Positions 47,364 through 54,627 of a stretch of DNA of 64,000 nt are shown in pieces (the stretch's first letter is position 1; each line of letters begins with the position of its first letter). A program made the translations under genes and the position numbers. The notes beneath the pieces were generated by a model that did no database searches, had not been told where the DNA came from, and was given only the letters and a program-made list of their open reading frames with translations. This DNA comes from a virus, in IMG/VR virus record IMGVR_UViG_3300047476_001657, positions 29,304 to 93,303 of that record; one strand, given 5' to 3'.

Positions 47364-47666
47364 TTGGAAGATAGAATTGATTTTGAGGGATATGATATCA
47401 GAGTTAATCCAAACAGAAAAATTAGTCAGTTATATGATGTATTTGAAGATGAATATGGCTGGGCTATCAAAAGAATGGGAGAAAAGGAAGCTATAATTGA
47501 ATGGTTACGAGGATTACCTAGTGTATTAGATATCCCCTTCTATTACTATGATATCAGTAATTTATTATATGCTTTAGGTTTTGATGAAGTTAAGGAAATG
47601 GAAGATACAGAAATTGGTGATTTATACTATGACTTACTCGCAAAAACCATTATGGAAAACAAGTAA
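47364..47666 (+). CDS. Small protein, probably frameshifted at its start
   Basis: The open frame codes 100 residues from a TTG at 47364 (LEDRIDFEGYDIRVN...). A much better start is the ATG at 47339, 10 bases after a TATTTATT motif and an A-rich leader, but that frame (MEKLIKRVF) hits a stop at 47372. Removing one T from the T5 run at 47361-47365 joins the two frames into a protein of 108 residues (MEKLIKRVLEDRIDF...). Either the gene is broken, uses frameshifting, or has a sequence error. The product is acidic and unrecognised (NLLYALGFDEVKEMEDTE). Confidence 0.5.
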   Translation: MEDRIDFEGYDIRVNPNRKISQLYDVFEDEYGWAIKRMGEKEAIIEWLRGLPSVLDIPFYYYDISNLLYALGFDEVKEMEDTEIGDLYYDLLAKTIMENK

Positions 47667-47691
47667 ATAATTTAACATTTAATTTTTACAG

Positions 47692-47735
47692 AACCCCACT
47701 ATTTTAATTAAAAAAAAGATAGTGGGGTTTATTTA
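47692..47735 (+). terminator. Terminator overlapping the next reading frame
   Basis: An 11-bp stem (AACCCCACTAT with ATAGTGGGGTT) has a 16-base loop. Its right arm carries the possible GTG start of the next gene at 47722. Confidence 0.75.
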
Positions 47736-48018
47736 CTTTATCAAAGATAATTCCAATCAAGTCAAAATCGGATATACAAATAGGGATGTACAAAAGAGGG
47801 TGAAAGAATTGAATTCACCCAATTTAAGTATTATCCTTGAATTTGAGTCCAAACATCCCACCAAATTAGAAAAGGCCTTACATTTTAGATTCAAACAATA
47901 TAATATTGAGAGGGAGTGGTTTAATTTAACAGATTTCAGTATTGAAGAATTGAAGAAAATTTGTTATACTCTTGAAGAGGGTATTAACACTATAAAACAA
48001 AATAATAATTTTTTATGA
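47722..48018 (+). CDS. T5orf172 / GIY-YIG-type small nuclease
   Basis: The 98-residue protein starts GFIYFIKDNSNQVKIGYT and continues RVKELNSPNLSIILEFESKHPTKLEKALHFRFKQYNIEREWFNL. This matches the T5orf172/MUG113 branch of the GIY-YIG superfamily. Such proteins are common in phages and are thought to act on DNA. The only usual start is the GTG at 47722, inside the terminator's right arm; ATT codons further up are the alternative, and N-terminal loss by rearrangement is possible. The end overlaps the next gene by 4 bases. Confidence 0.62.
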   Translation: MGFIYFIKDNSNQVKIGYTNRDVQKRVKELNSPNLSIILEFESKHPTKLEKALHFRFKQYNIEREWFNLTDFSIEELKKICYTLEEGINTIKQNNNFL

Positions 48019-48218
48019 AAAACATTTTAGTAAAAATTGGATTTAGAATAGCAAGTTGGCTATACAAACAAGGAATTATCGCACCACAACTTTTATCACA
48101 CGAAGATGGAGCTCCAGTGGAGTATATTAAAGTTCTAACATCAAATGAAAGTGAAGAACTTAAAAACAATGGGAAATTGAAAGGGGATTGGTCTTGGGAA
48201 ATAAACTATCAAAAATAA
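48015..48218 (+). CDS. Small protein, unknown
   Basis: The 67-residue protein starts MKNILVKIGFRIASWLYKQG and overlaps the GIY-YIG-type gene by 4 bases (ATGA). It is basic at the N-terminus and acidic in the middle (TSNESEELKNNG), ending GDWSWEINYQK. I do not recognise it. It is probably co-transcribed with the membrane protein that starts 9 bases later. Confidence 0.5.
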   Translation: MKNILVKIGFRIASWLYKQGIIAPQLLSHEDGAPVEYIKVLTSNESEELKNNGKLKGDWSWEINYQK

Positions 48219-48227
48219 TAATTTTTT

Positions 48228-48572
48228 ATGATGACATTAATTGCTTGGTTTGTTATGGCCTATGGGTTCACAAACATTATGGTTTATGGAAGTATTTTTC
48301 AGGGATTGAGAGATACTATTAAAAATTGGGGGAATAACCCATATTTTCCACTTAACTTCTTATTCAATTTTATAGATGGGATTCTGTCTTGTGTAATGTG
48401 CTGCTCAGTTTGGATCGGATTTTTCATTGGTTTGGTAATTTGGTCACCCAATAGTCATTTATTTGGAATGCCAATATACACATCTTGGTTTTTTGATGGA
48501 TTAATGGCGTCAGGTGCAGTATGGGCAATTAATGCTATTGTTGAATATTTTGAAGAGAATAGACCCAAATGA
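48228..48572 (+). CDS. Small membrane protein with Cys motif
   Basis: The 114-residue protein has three hydrophobic segments: about residues 3-25, 45-72 (with LSCVMCCSVWIGFFIGLVIW) and 83-105. The Cys cluster next to a Trp-Gly-rich helix resembles DUF1360-type membrane proteins. It might change the host envelope, for example in superinfection exclusion, but this is speculation. The end overlaps the next methyltransferase by 4 bases, so they are co-translated. Two ATG codons in a row start the gene. Confidence 0.58.
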   Translation: MMTLIAWFVMAYGFTNIMVYGSIFQGLRDTIKNWGNNPYFPLNFLFNFIDGILSCVMCCSVWIGFFIGLVIWSPNSHLFGMPIYTSWFFDGLMASGAVWAINAIVEYFEENRPK

Positions 48573-49189
48573 AAAAAGTATTAGAATTATTTGCTGGTAG
48601 TCGTTCTATTGGTAAAGCTGCTGAATCACTTGGAATGGAAGTATTTTCAGTTGATTGGGAACAATATGAGGGTATTAATTTATCAAAAGATATTGGACAA
48701 TTAACAATGGAAGATGTACCTTTTGTTCCTGATGTTGTTTGGGCTTCACCAGATTGTACAACATATACCATTGCGGCAATATCACACCACAGAAATGGAA
48801 CTGAACCAAAGAGTGAATATGCCATCAAATGTGATGGAGTTAATCAACATTTTATATCTTTGATAAAAGAATGGTTAAACATTAATCCAAATATGGTGTT
48901 CTTTATTGAGAATCCAAGGGGTATGTTAAGAAAGATGCCTTGGATGCAAGAGTTTACAAGACATACAATATGGTATTGTAAGTATGGGGATGAAAGAGCA
49001 AAACCCACCGATATATGGACAAATAGCACAACTTGGATTCCAAGACCGATATGTCACAATGGTAATAAAGAATGTCATCACCAACCAGCACCAAGGGGCA
49101 GTAAAACAGGAACACAAGGTAGAAAGGGAAGTTATGAAAGAAGTAAGATACCGGAACAACTTTGTATGGAAATATTAACATCCTTTTAA
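48569..49189 (+). CDS. C5-methyltransferase-like protein with SPDC motif
   Basis: The 206-residue protein begins VLELFAGSRSIGKAAE, a SAM-binding motif I, and has SPDC at 60-63 where the usual PPCQ stands, ENPRG near 114 (motif VI) and YERSKIPEQLCMEIL at the end. It resembles the short phage cytosine methyltransferase-like family. A cysteine is present but one position away from the canonical site, so catalysis by the usual Cys mechanism cannot be taken for granted. Target recognition is likely compact, as the protein is only 206 residues. Enzyme class is likely; activity is not. Confidence 0.72.
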   Translation: MKKVLELFAGSRSIGKAAESLGMEVFSVDWEQYEGINLSKDIGQLTMEDVPFVPDVVWASPDCTTYTIAAISHHRNGTEPKSEYAIKCDGVNQHFISLIKEWLNINPNMVFFIENPRGMLRKMPWMQEFTRHTIWYCKYGDERAKPTDIWTNSTTWIPRPICHNGNKECHHQPAPRGSKTGTQGRKGSYERSKIPEQLCMEILTSF

Positions 49190-49271
49190 TGTTGTTTATC
49201 ATTTGTTATGTATAGGCACGGTGAATTACAGATGGACTTAATTAAATGAACGAAACTAATAATTTTTAAAA

Positions 49272-50012
49272 ATGTGGGATGGTAAATATACTTTTGAAAA
49301 AAGTAAAATAATACAAGGTGATAGTTTAGATAAAATGAAATATATACCAAATGGTAGTGTTGATTTAATTGTAACTGACCCACCATATAAAATGACAAAA
49401 CAAGGAAATTCTTGTAGACCAAATTATATGAAAAGTGGAATGGGTGAAAATTTATTTGATGGGGAATTACCAAATACAAAAGAGTGGATGAACCTATGTT
49501 TTGATAAATTAAGAGATGACGCACATTTTTATGTTTTTACAAATATCAATAGTTTACACGAATATTTAGATGTGGCAAAAGAATGTGGATTTAAATTACA
49601 CAACATAATTTCTATGATTAAAGACACTAAAATGCCAAATAGGTGGTATTTGAAATATACGGAATTTGTTTTGTTTTTCCGAAAAGGTAGAGCATTTCCA
49701 ATAAATGATATGACAAGTAGGGATTATGAATTTGTAGAAACACCAACACTAAAAAATGGTAAAATACATATATCACAGAAACCATTAAATTTTATTGAGA
49801 AATTAATAACTAATTCATCAAAAGAAGGTGAAATATGTTTGGATTTATTTAGTGGTAGTGGAACTCTTGCAGAGGCGTGTTTAAATACAAATAGGGATTT
49901 TATCATTATAGAGAAAAATCCAAATGACTTTGAAAAAGGCAAAAAGAGGGTTGAAGAAATTTTTAAAAATTATGGATTTAACCCACAAAGTTTATTAGAC
50001 ACACAAATGTAG
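49272..50012 (+). CDS. DNA methyltransferase, DPPY class (solitary)
   Basis: The 246-residue protein has DPPY at 36-39 (within VDLIVTDPPYKM) and the SAM motif CLDLFSGSGTLAEA at about 191-204, with HISQKPLNFIEKLI between, so it is a beta-class adenine-N6 or cytosine-N4 methyltransferase. It starts with ATG after TTTAAAA and has no endonuclease next to it, which suggests a protective role. It is not closely related to the cassette enzyme at 45797 beyond shared motifs. Confidence is high. Confidence 0.9.
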   Translation: MWDGKYTFEKSKIIQGDSLDKMKYIPNGSVDLIVTDPPYKMTKQGNSCRPNYMKSGMGENLFDGELPNTKEWMNLCFDKLRDDAHFYVFTNINSLHEYLDVAKECGFKLHNIISMIKDTKMPNRWYLKYTEFVLFFRKGRAFPINDMTSRDYEFVETPTLKNGKIHISQKPLNFIEKLITNSSKEGEICLDLFSGSGTLAEACLNTNRDFIIIEKNPNDFEKGKKRVEEIFKNYGFNPQSLLDTQM

Positions 50013-50114
50013 TGTTTGCACTTAACTAGAATATATACGTAAGTCGCTATAACAGATTATTATTCAATCACTTAAAAGACCCAACTATAAGGATTCGTAA
50101 ACAAAAGTTAAATT

Positions 50115-50261
50115 ATGAAAGAGAAAAGATTAGTAAGATTCCCAAATGAAAGTGAGTTTTTGGAAATTGAGATTGAAATGGATGATTTCAATATGGTAAC
50201 AATATTCCAAGATGAAGTGTTTGGGTGGTATAAAGGAACATATATTTCAATAAAACTATAA
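50115..50261 (+). CDS. Small acidic protein, 48 residues
   Basis: An ATG at 50115 opens a 48-residue frame (MKEKRLVRFPNESEFLEIE..., ending FGWYKGTYISIKL) whose stop overlaps the start of the thioesterase gene (TAATG), a spacing used between many genes here. It is acidic in the middle and has aromatic residues near the end. I do not recognise it. The coupling makes it likely real. About 100 bases before it hold no other feature I can see. Confidence 0.5.
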   Translation: MKEKRLVRFPNESEFLEIEIEMDDFNMVTIFQDEVFGWYKGTYISIKL

Positions 50262-50692
50262 TGGAATTAATAACAACTTATATTTGTAAATTATCGGACA
50301 CTGGTGTTCACGATAATATATTTGGTGGAACAATACTTGGATTGATTGACCAAAGTGCTGGTGCTTATGCTGCTCAAATTTGCGACACACCTAGAATGGT
50401 TACAGTTAAAATTGATGAATTGGTTTTCAAGAATCCAGTTAAAGCTGGAACAATCATCAAAATATATGGAACTGTAAAAGAATTTGGCAATTCATCGATT
50501 ACTTTATATGTTGAAGTCAGAAAACACAATGTTTATACTGGTAAACAAGAGGTTGTGGTTTCAACTAATATAAAGTTTGTTAGAATAGATGAAGAAGGAT
50601 ATCCAATACCAATCTCGGAACGAATTAAAATTAGATACAATGAAAGATTTGAGAAATATGGTAAAGGATTATTAAACCCCGATGAAAAATAA
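50261..50692 (+). CDS. Hotdog-fold acyl-CoA thioesterase-like
   Basis: The 143-residue protein matches the YciA/BFIT-type hotdog thioesterases. It has N19-IFGG, the acidic Asp30 in LGLIDQSAGAYAA at the start of the central helix, a VTVKIDELVFKNPVKAG strand pair and an EVVVSTNIKFVRID end. These enzymes hydrolyse acyl-CoA esters. In a phage it could alter host lipid metabolism or act on another thioester. It overlaps the small gene before it (TAATG) and thyA by 11 bases, so it is co-translated with nucleotide metabolism. The fold call is good; the substrate is unknown. Confidence 0.75.
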   Translation: MELITTYICKLSDTGVHDNIFGGTILGLIDQSAGAYAAQICDTPRMVTVKIDELVFKNPVKAGTIIKIYGTVKEFGNSSITLYVEVRKHNVYTGKQEVVVSTNIKFVRIDEEGYPIPISERIKIRYNERFEKYGKGLLNPDEK

Positions 50693-51530
50693 AGTTATGA
50701 ATAAGGCTGATAAATACTATATCCAAAATATATCCAAAATTATGTCAGAGGGTTCTTGGGATGAGAATCCTAGGCCAAAATATAAAGATGGAACACCAGC
50801 ACATTCCAAATTCATAACCCAAGTTTGGGAAGAATATGATATTTCAAAAGGTGAATTTCCAATAACTACACTAAGACCAACGGCAATTAAAACTGGGATT
50901 AAAGAAATATTATGGATTTACCAAAAACAAACTTCGTCATTACAAGTTGCTCGTGAGATGGGTATTAATTGGTGGGATGAATGGAATATTGGTGATGACA
51001 CAATTGGTAGAAGATATGGGTCAACAATTGGTAAATATGCTTTAATGGATGGATTGTTGGGTGGATTAATGAAAGACCCATTCAGTAGAAGACATATTAT
51101 GAATATGTACCAATATACTGATTTGAACGAAACAAAAGGGTTATATCCTTGTGCTTATGAAACTATTTGGTCGGTAAGAAAAGTTGATGACAAATTATGT
51201 TTGGATTTAACTTTAATCCAGAGATCAAATGACTACTTGGTTGCTGGCTACATAAATAAAATCCAATATGTTGCCTTACAAATGATGGTTGCAAAACATT
51301 GTGGTTTTGAAGTTGGTAAGTTTTGTCACTTGGTTCAAAATCTCCACATATATGATAGACACTTTGATGTTGTTACTGAGTTGATAAATAAAGAACCATC
51401 CAAAGACAATTATCCATTTATTGAATTGTTAACTGATAAAAACTTCTATGATTATACAATAGATGACTTTAAGATTCACAATATGAGTGGTATAACTAAA
51501 ATTAATTCAAAATTAGAGTTAGCGATATAA
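50682..51530 (+). CDS. thyA: Thymidylate synthase ThyA (phi3T/B. subtilis ThyA type)
   Basis: The 282-residue enzyme methylates dUMP to dTMP with methylenetetrahydrofolate. The active-site stretch is YPCAYETIW with Cys157, and the folate/dUMP region has LIQRSNDYLVAGYINKIQY. The C-terminus is complete (KINSKLELAI). The residue after the Cys is Ala rather than His, as in the phage phi3T/B. subtilis ThyA subgroup, so this is not a defect. The start may be 50682 or the ATG at 50697. A homing endonuclease gene follows 49 bases later, but thyA itself is not interrupted. Confidence is high. Confidence 0.93.
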   Translation: MKNKVMNKADKYYIQNISKIMSEGSWDENPRPKYKDGTPAHSKFITQVWEEYDISKGEFPITTLRPTAIKTGIKEILWIYQKQTSSLQVAREMGINWWDEWNIGDDTIGRRYGSTIGKYALMDGLLGGLMKDPFSRRHIMNMYQYTDLNETKGLYPCAYETIWSVRKVDDKLCLDLTLIQRSNDYLVAGYINKIQYVALQMMVAKHCGFEVGKFCHLVQNLHIYDRHFDVVTELINKEPSKDNYPFIELLTDKNFYDYTIDDFKIHNMSGITKINSKLELAI

Positions 51531-51551
51531 GGTTTTTCTGATATATTTAGA

Positions 51552-51559
51552 TATTTATA
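51552..51559 (+). promoter_or_regulatory. TATTTATA motif overlapping endonuclease hairpin
   Basis: The motif lies 20 bases before the endonuclease ATG, and its last three bases form part of the left arm of a hairpin (51557-51581). A late transcript starting 5-8 bases after the motif would lack that arm. Confidence 0.5.
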
Positions 51560-51581
51560 TGGTAAGGAGGTAAAACCATAT
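51557..51581 (+). promoter_or_regulatory. Start-codon hairpin with Shine-Dalgarno in its loop
   Basis: ATATGGT (51557-51563) pairs with ACCATAT (51575-51581). The loop holds AAGGAGG (51564-51570), and the right arm holds the first bases of the ATG. A T-G and an A-T pair extend the stem to include the whole codon. It is the only strong Shine-Dalgarno sequence I noticed in this window. Confidence 0.65.
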
Positions 51582-52332
51582 GATAATCTACAGAACAACA
51601 AATTTAATAAATCAAAAATTTTATATCGGTAAAGATACTCATAATAACCCAAACTATTATGGGTCTGGAAAAAAAATGAAGTTAGCAATCAAAAAATATG
51701 GAAAAGAAAACTTCAAAAAGGAAATATTAGAAATTTGTGAAACAAAAGAGCAATTAAACGAAAGGGAAAAATATTGGATTGAAAAATTAAATGCGATTAA
51801 TGAGGGTTACAATATTTCTTTGGGTGGTGATGGTGGAGATACAATCTCAAATAATCCAAAAAAACATGAGATTGCTAAAATCCATAGTGAAAAAATGAAA
51901 ATGGAAAAATTTAACAAAAAAAAAGGAACAAAAGTTGTTAAATTAAAAAAAAGAGATGATTCTAATTGGGTTAATCCAAATAAAGGTAAAGTTAGTCCAT
52001 TAAAAGGGAAATCAACAGGTAAAAAAGGAATACCCAATCCAACACATTCTGAATGGATGAAAAAAAATAACCCCTTCAAAGGAAAAACACATACTAAAGA
52101 AGTTAGAGAAATTTTGAGTAAAATTAATTCTAAACCAAAAAGTGAAGAACATAAACGAAAAATATCTGAAACATTAAAGGGGAATAAACCTAGTAATATG
52201 AGGAAAGTTATTGTTGATGATATAGAATATGAAAGTTTAAGTTTTGCGGCAAGAAAAATAGGAATACCTATTTCTACTATGAAAAATAGATTAAAATCCC
52301 CAAAATTTGACAATTACAGATACAAAGATTAA
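51580..52332 (+). CDS. GIY-YIG homing endonuclease
   Basis: The 250-residue protein starts MIIYRTTNLINQKFYIGKD, the GIY-YIG catalytic module, with YYGSGKKMKLAIKKYG and a downstream Glu-containing region (NEREKYWIEKLNA). It has a long basic middle with SEEHKRKISETLKGN (NUMOD3-like) and a C-terminal helix-turn-helix-like end (SLSFAARKIGIPISTMKNRL). It would cut DNA at a specific site to spread itself. It stands free after thyA, the gene that carries the I-TevI intron in T4. The start region has an unusual Shine-Dalgarno and hairpin, unlike its neighbours, which suggests foreign origin. Confidence is high. Confidence 0.88.
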   Translation: MIIYRTTNLINQKFYIGKDTHNNPNYYGSGKKMKLAIKKYGKENFKKEILEICETKEQLNEREKYWIEKLNAINEGYNISLGGDGGDTISNNPKKHEIAKIHSEKMKMEKFNKKKGTKVVKLKKRDDSNWVNPNKGKVSPLKGKSTGKKGIPNPTHSEWMKKNNPFKGKTHTKEVREILSKINSKPKSEEHKRKISETLKGNKPSNMRKVIVDDIEYESLSFAARKIGIPISTMKNRLKSPKFDNYRYKD

Positions 52333-52355
52333 ATTTCCTTTATCAAATTAATAAT

Positions 52356-52598
52356 ATGAAAACAATCAAAATTAGATTTATCTATTATCCAAATCGTGAT
52401 AGATACACTATCCAAAGAAAAACTTTATTTGGTTGGAAAGATATTACACGTAGAATAGATTTTGGGTATGGTAGTGGTATTGAGTATTACGCTGGAAGTA
52501 CAAAAGAAGATTTATTGAATGTTGTATTGGATGATTATTATATAGTTAATAAAAAACATATTAGAATTGTTGAATATCCCGAATTAAAATTTTATTAA
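52356..52598 (+). CDS. Small basic protein, unknown
   Basis: The 80-residue protein starts MKTIKIRFIYYPNRDRYTIQRKTLFGWKDITRRI and is rich in aromatic and basic residues, suggesting a small beta sheet. I do not recognise the family. It is 23 bases after the homing endonuclease and begins a run of small genes that end before gp46. No promoter motif lies in front, so it may be read from upstream. Confidence 0.5.
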   Translation: MKTIKIRFIYYPNRDRYTIQRKTLFGWKDITRRIDFGYGSGIEYYAGSTKEDLLNVVLDDYYIVNKKHIRIVEYPELKFY

Positions 52599-52599
52599 T

Positions 52600-52863
52600 A
52601 TGAAAACAGAAACATTAAAAAAACTGATACAAAATGTCTTTGATAAGACAGATGACAAAGAAGAAATATATAGTGAAATTATGGCGTTGATTACATTATA
52701 CGAATTGGATCAACCAGAACCTAAATTTCTAAACAACAAGTTCAACTATAAAACATTTGAAAATCCATATTACATTAATTGTAGTTGTAATCCAATTAAT
52801 GGTGGTGATGGAGTTTGTGGATGTACACTTGGGGGACAATATTATTCAACTTCAACAATATAA
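52600..52863 (+). CDS. Small protein with C-terminal Cys cluster
   Basis: The 87-residue protein has a helical, acidic N-terminal half (LKKLIQNVFDKTDDKEEIYSE) and a Gly/Cys-rich end (NCSCNPINGGDGVCGCTLG) with four cysteines that could bind metal or form disulfides. I do not recognise it. The start is 1 base after the previous stop. Its function is unknown. Confidence 0.5.
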   Translation: MKTETLKKLIQNVFDKTDDKEEIYSEIMALITLYELDQPEPKFLNNKFNYKTFENPYYINCSCNPINGGDGVCGCTLGGQYYSTSTI

Positions 52864-52869
52864 AAACAA

Positions 52870-53433
52870 ATGGGACTAGTAGATTACGCAAAATTAGAAT
52901 TACAAATGGCTGGATATTTTGATGAAGATTCAGATTATGGTGGAGCTTTAGGTGAAGCTGTTATGGAACTTATTGAAGTATTTGCAAAACAAGGACATTC
53001 AGGTATGTCAGCAGCAATGGTAAATGGGTTATTTACAACATTAGCTGACTACAAACCTCTATTACCAATCACAGGGAAAGATGAAGAGTGGGGTGATATA
53101 AGGGATTATAGTGATGACCCTTATTATCAAAACAAAAGAGAAAGTGCTTTATTCAAGTATAGTGATGGTAGTGTTCATTACATAAATGCAATTGTTAAAA
53201 GAACTCCTAATGGATTAACTTGGACAGGCCCATTATATCTTACAAGAGAAGATGCTATTAATTGTGTAAATAGAATCGGTAGTAGTTTAGAAATAAAAGG
53301 ATTTCCATTCATACCAAAGACATTTTACATTGATGTATTAGAAGAAGAAATTGAAAAGGATGATTGGATTATGTGGTGTAAAGACCCCTCTCAATTAGAT
53401 GAAGTTTGGGAATACTATAAAAAACCTTATTAA
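52870..53433 (+). CDS. Conserved phage-type protein, unknown
   Basis: The 187-residue protein contains the stretch VMELIEVFAKQGHSGMSAAMV, which I recall from small uncharacterised phage proteins with a helical bundle. It continues with a beta-rich half (FKYSDGSVHYINAIVKRTPNGLTWTGPLYLT) and an acidic end. It has no catalytic motif that I can name. It is 6 bases downstream of the Cys-cluster gene. Confidence 0.55.
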   Translation: MGLVDYAKLELQMAGYFDEDSDYGGALGEAVMELIEVFAKQGHSGMSAAMVNGLFTTLADYKPLLPITGKDEEWGDIRDYSDDPYYQNKRESALFKYSDGSVHYINAIVKRTPNGLTWTGPLYLTREDAINCVNRIGSSLEIKGFPFIPKTFYIDVLEEEIEKDDWIMWCKDPSQLDEVWEYYKKPY

Positions 53434-53445
53434 TACTGAAATAAT

Positions 53446-53976
53446 ATGAAACAAACACCAGTAGAATGGTTAGTTAATGAGTTACGAAAACTCTCTCACA
53501 ATAAAAATTACCATTTAGGAATGGGTGATATTAGGATTACTCAAGGAATGTTAGATGACTTATCTGAACAAGCCAAAGTAATGGAAAAAACACAATCTAT
53601 CATCACAGAAGATACTTCAGATGGATATCACACATTCAAGGAACTATACGAGTTTAGAAAGGCATATAATGTTGCTCTTTTCAATGAATGGGGAACACAA
53701 CAAGTAAGAAATCCAAAATGGGCAAGTGAAGATAACCAACCAGTTAATTTACCAAAGTATGATGTTCACAAAAGTTGGAGATATAATGATGGTGAATTAT
53801 GTGGTGGTGGAGGATGGTTTATAGTAGTAGCGGTATTACCTACTGGACAAATTAGTAATCACTATCAAGCACAAGATTGGGAATTATTCAATATACCATC
53901 ATATGAAAAGGCAAAATATCCTTTTGATGGACATACTCCAAAGGATGTTATGGATAGATTACTTAAACTTAAATAA
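53446..53976 (+). CDS. WDGH-domain-like phage protein
   Basis: The 176-residue protein has SDGYHTFKELYEFRKAYNVALFNEW and, near the end, GWFIVVAVLPTGQISNHY followed by DWELFNIP and YPFDGHTP. This order matches the WDGH family of phage proteins, with FDGH in place of the usual WDGH. The function of that family is not known to me. It lies in a run of small genes before gp46. The start is an ATG after ATAAT. Confidence 0.6.
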   Translation: MKQTPVEWLVNELRKLSHNKNYHLGMGDIRITQGMLDDLSEQAKVMEKTQSIITEDTSDGYHTFKELYEFRKAYNVALFNEWGTQQVRNPKWASEDNQPVNLPKYDVHKSWRYNDGELCGGGGWFIVVAVLPTGQISNHYQAQDWELFNIPSYEKAKYPFDGHTPKDVMDRLLKLK

Positions 53977-53977
53977 T

Positions 53978-54253
53978 ATGAAAAAATTATTTAATATACT
54001 TAAACGATTTTTTTGTAGGATAAATGTTGATAGTAGTAATCCTATCTCCGATTTAGAAAAAAGAATTGTAAAAGCAAAAGAAATAGTAAATTATAGTTTC
54101 TCATATGAAAATAGGATATTTGTTGAGAACTATTATGAAGTACTAGATGTATTGCAATATGAAGACACACTTGGAATGAGGTTATTTGTTCGTGACTTTA
54201 TTGCAAGAAAAGTTGATACAGATGAATGTGTTAAACATCTACAACACAAATAA
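53978..54253 (+). CDS. Small protein, unknown
   Basis: The ATG at 53978 gives 91 residues (MKKLFNILKRFFCRINVDSS...). A longer frame beginning at 53903 would overlap the WDGH gene by 74 bases and has no support. The N-terminus is basic and amphipathic, and the rest is helical (LEKRIVKAKEIVNYSFSY, DECVKHLQHK). I do not recognise it. Confidence 0.5.
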   Translation: MKKLFNILKRFFCRINVDSSNPISDLEKRIVKAKEIVNYSFSYENRIFVENYYEVLDVLQYEDTLGMRLFVRDFIARKVDTDECVKHLQHK

Positions 54254-54281
54254 TCGGTTAATTAATAAAAAACCTTATTAG

Positions 54282-54518
54282 ATGAAAACCTACATCCACG
54301 TCAACCAACATAATGTCCGTTCCAATAAAACAAAAGGAACGGATTTACCTGTTATCTCAATCAAACAAGGAAGAAAAAACACTTATTGTAATGAAGTTGA
54401 AATATTAGGTCCGAGTAAAGTTATATATGGTGGTGAAGGTTGTGATGCAAAACCAATATTAGCTTGTGGTGCAAGGGTGGTTATTGAAACTGAAGCTGAA
54501 ATAAAAATAATAAAGTAA
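54282..54518 (+). CDS. Small beta-type protein, unknown
   Basis: The 78-residue protein starts MKTYIHVNQHNVRSNKTKGTDLPVISIKQG and ends ARVVIETEAEIKIIK, with a Gly/Cys stretch YGGEGCDAKPILACGARV. It appears to be a small beta barrel. Such short phage proteins are common, but I cannot name the function. Confidence 0.5.
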   Translation: MKTYIHVNQHNVRSNKTKGTDLPVISIKQGRKNTYCNEVEILGPSKVIYGGEGCDAKPILACGARVVIETEAEIKIIK

Positions 54519-54531
54519 AGTTATGTTCAAC

Positions 54532-54568
54532 TTCGCCAAAACTCATAAATTCAACCACATTTGGCGAA
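54532..54568. other. Hairpin of unknown role
   Basis: TTCGCCAAA (54532-54540) and TTTGGCGAA (54560-54568) form a perfect 9-bp stem with a 19-base loop. No T tract follows on the plus strand. It might be a regulatory or protein-binding site. Confidence 0.4.
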
Positions 54569-54583
54569 ATATAAATTTCACCA

Positions 54584-54615
54584 TTTGACAATCCAAGGTT
54601 GATTTCATACATTTC
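54584..54615 (+). promoter_or_regulatory. Bacteroidota-type promoter candidate before 54628 gene
   Basis: TTTG at 54584-54587, 20 bases, then TACATTTC at 54608-54615, one mismatch from TAnnTTTG. The ATG is 12 bases downstream, so the leader would be short. Confidence 0.35.
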
Positions 54616-54627
54616 AATAAAAAAGAT

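Noticed and set aside
51807-52313. Minus-strand frame of 168 residues opposite the homing endonuclease
   Set aside because: Composition (Phe/Leu/Ser) is that of a complement of Lys/Glu/Asn-rich coding sequence; the plus frame has clear motifs.
50682-52332. Group I intron in thyA with the GIY-YIG gene inside, as in T4 td
   Set aside because: ThyA is complete with its normal C-terminus (KLELAI) before the endonuclease gene, and no downstream thyA exon is seen.
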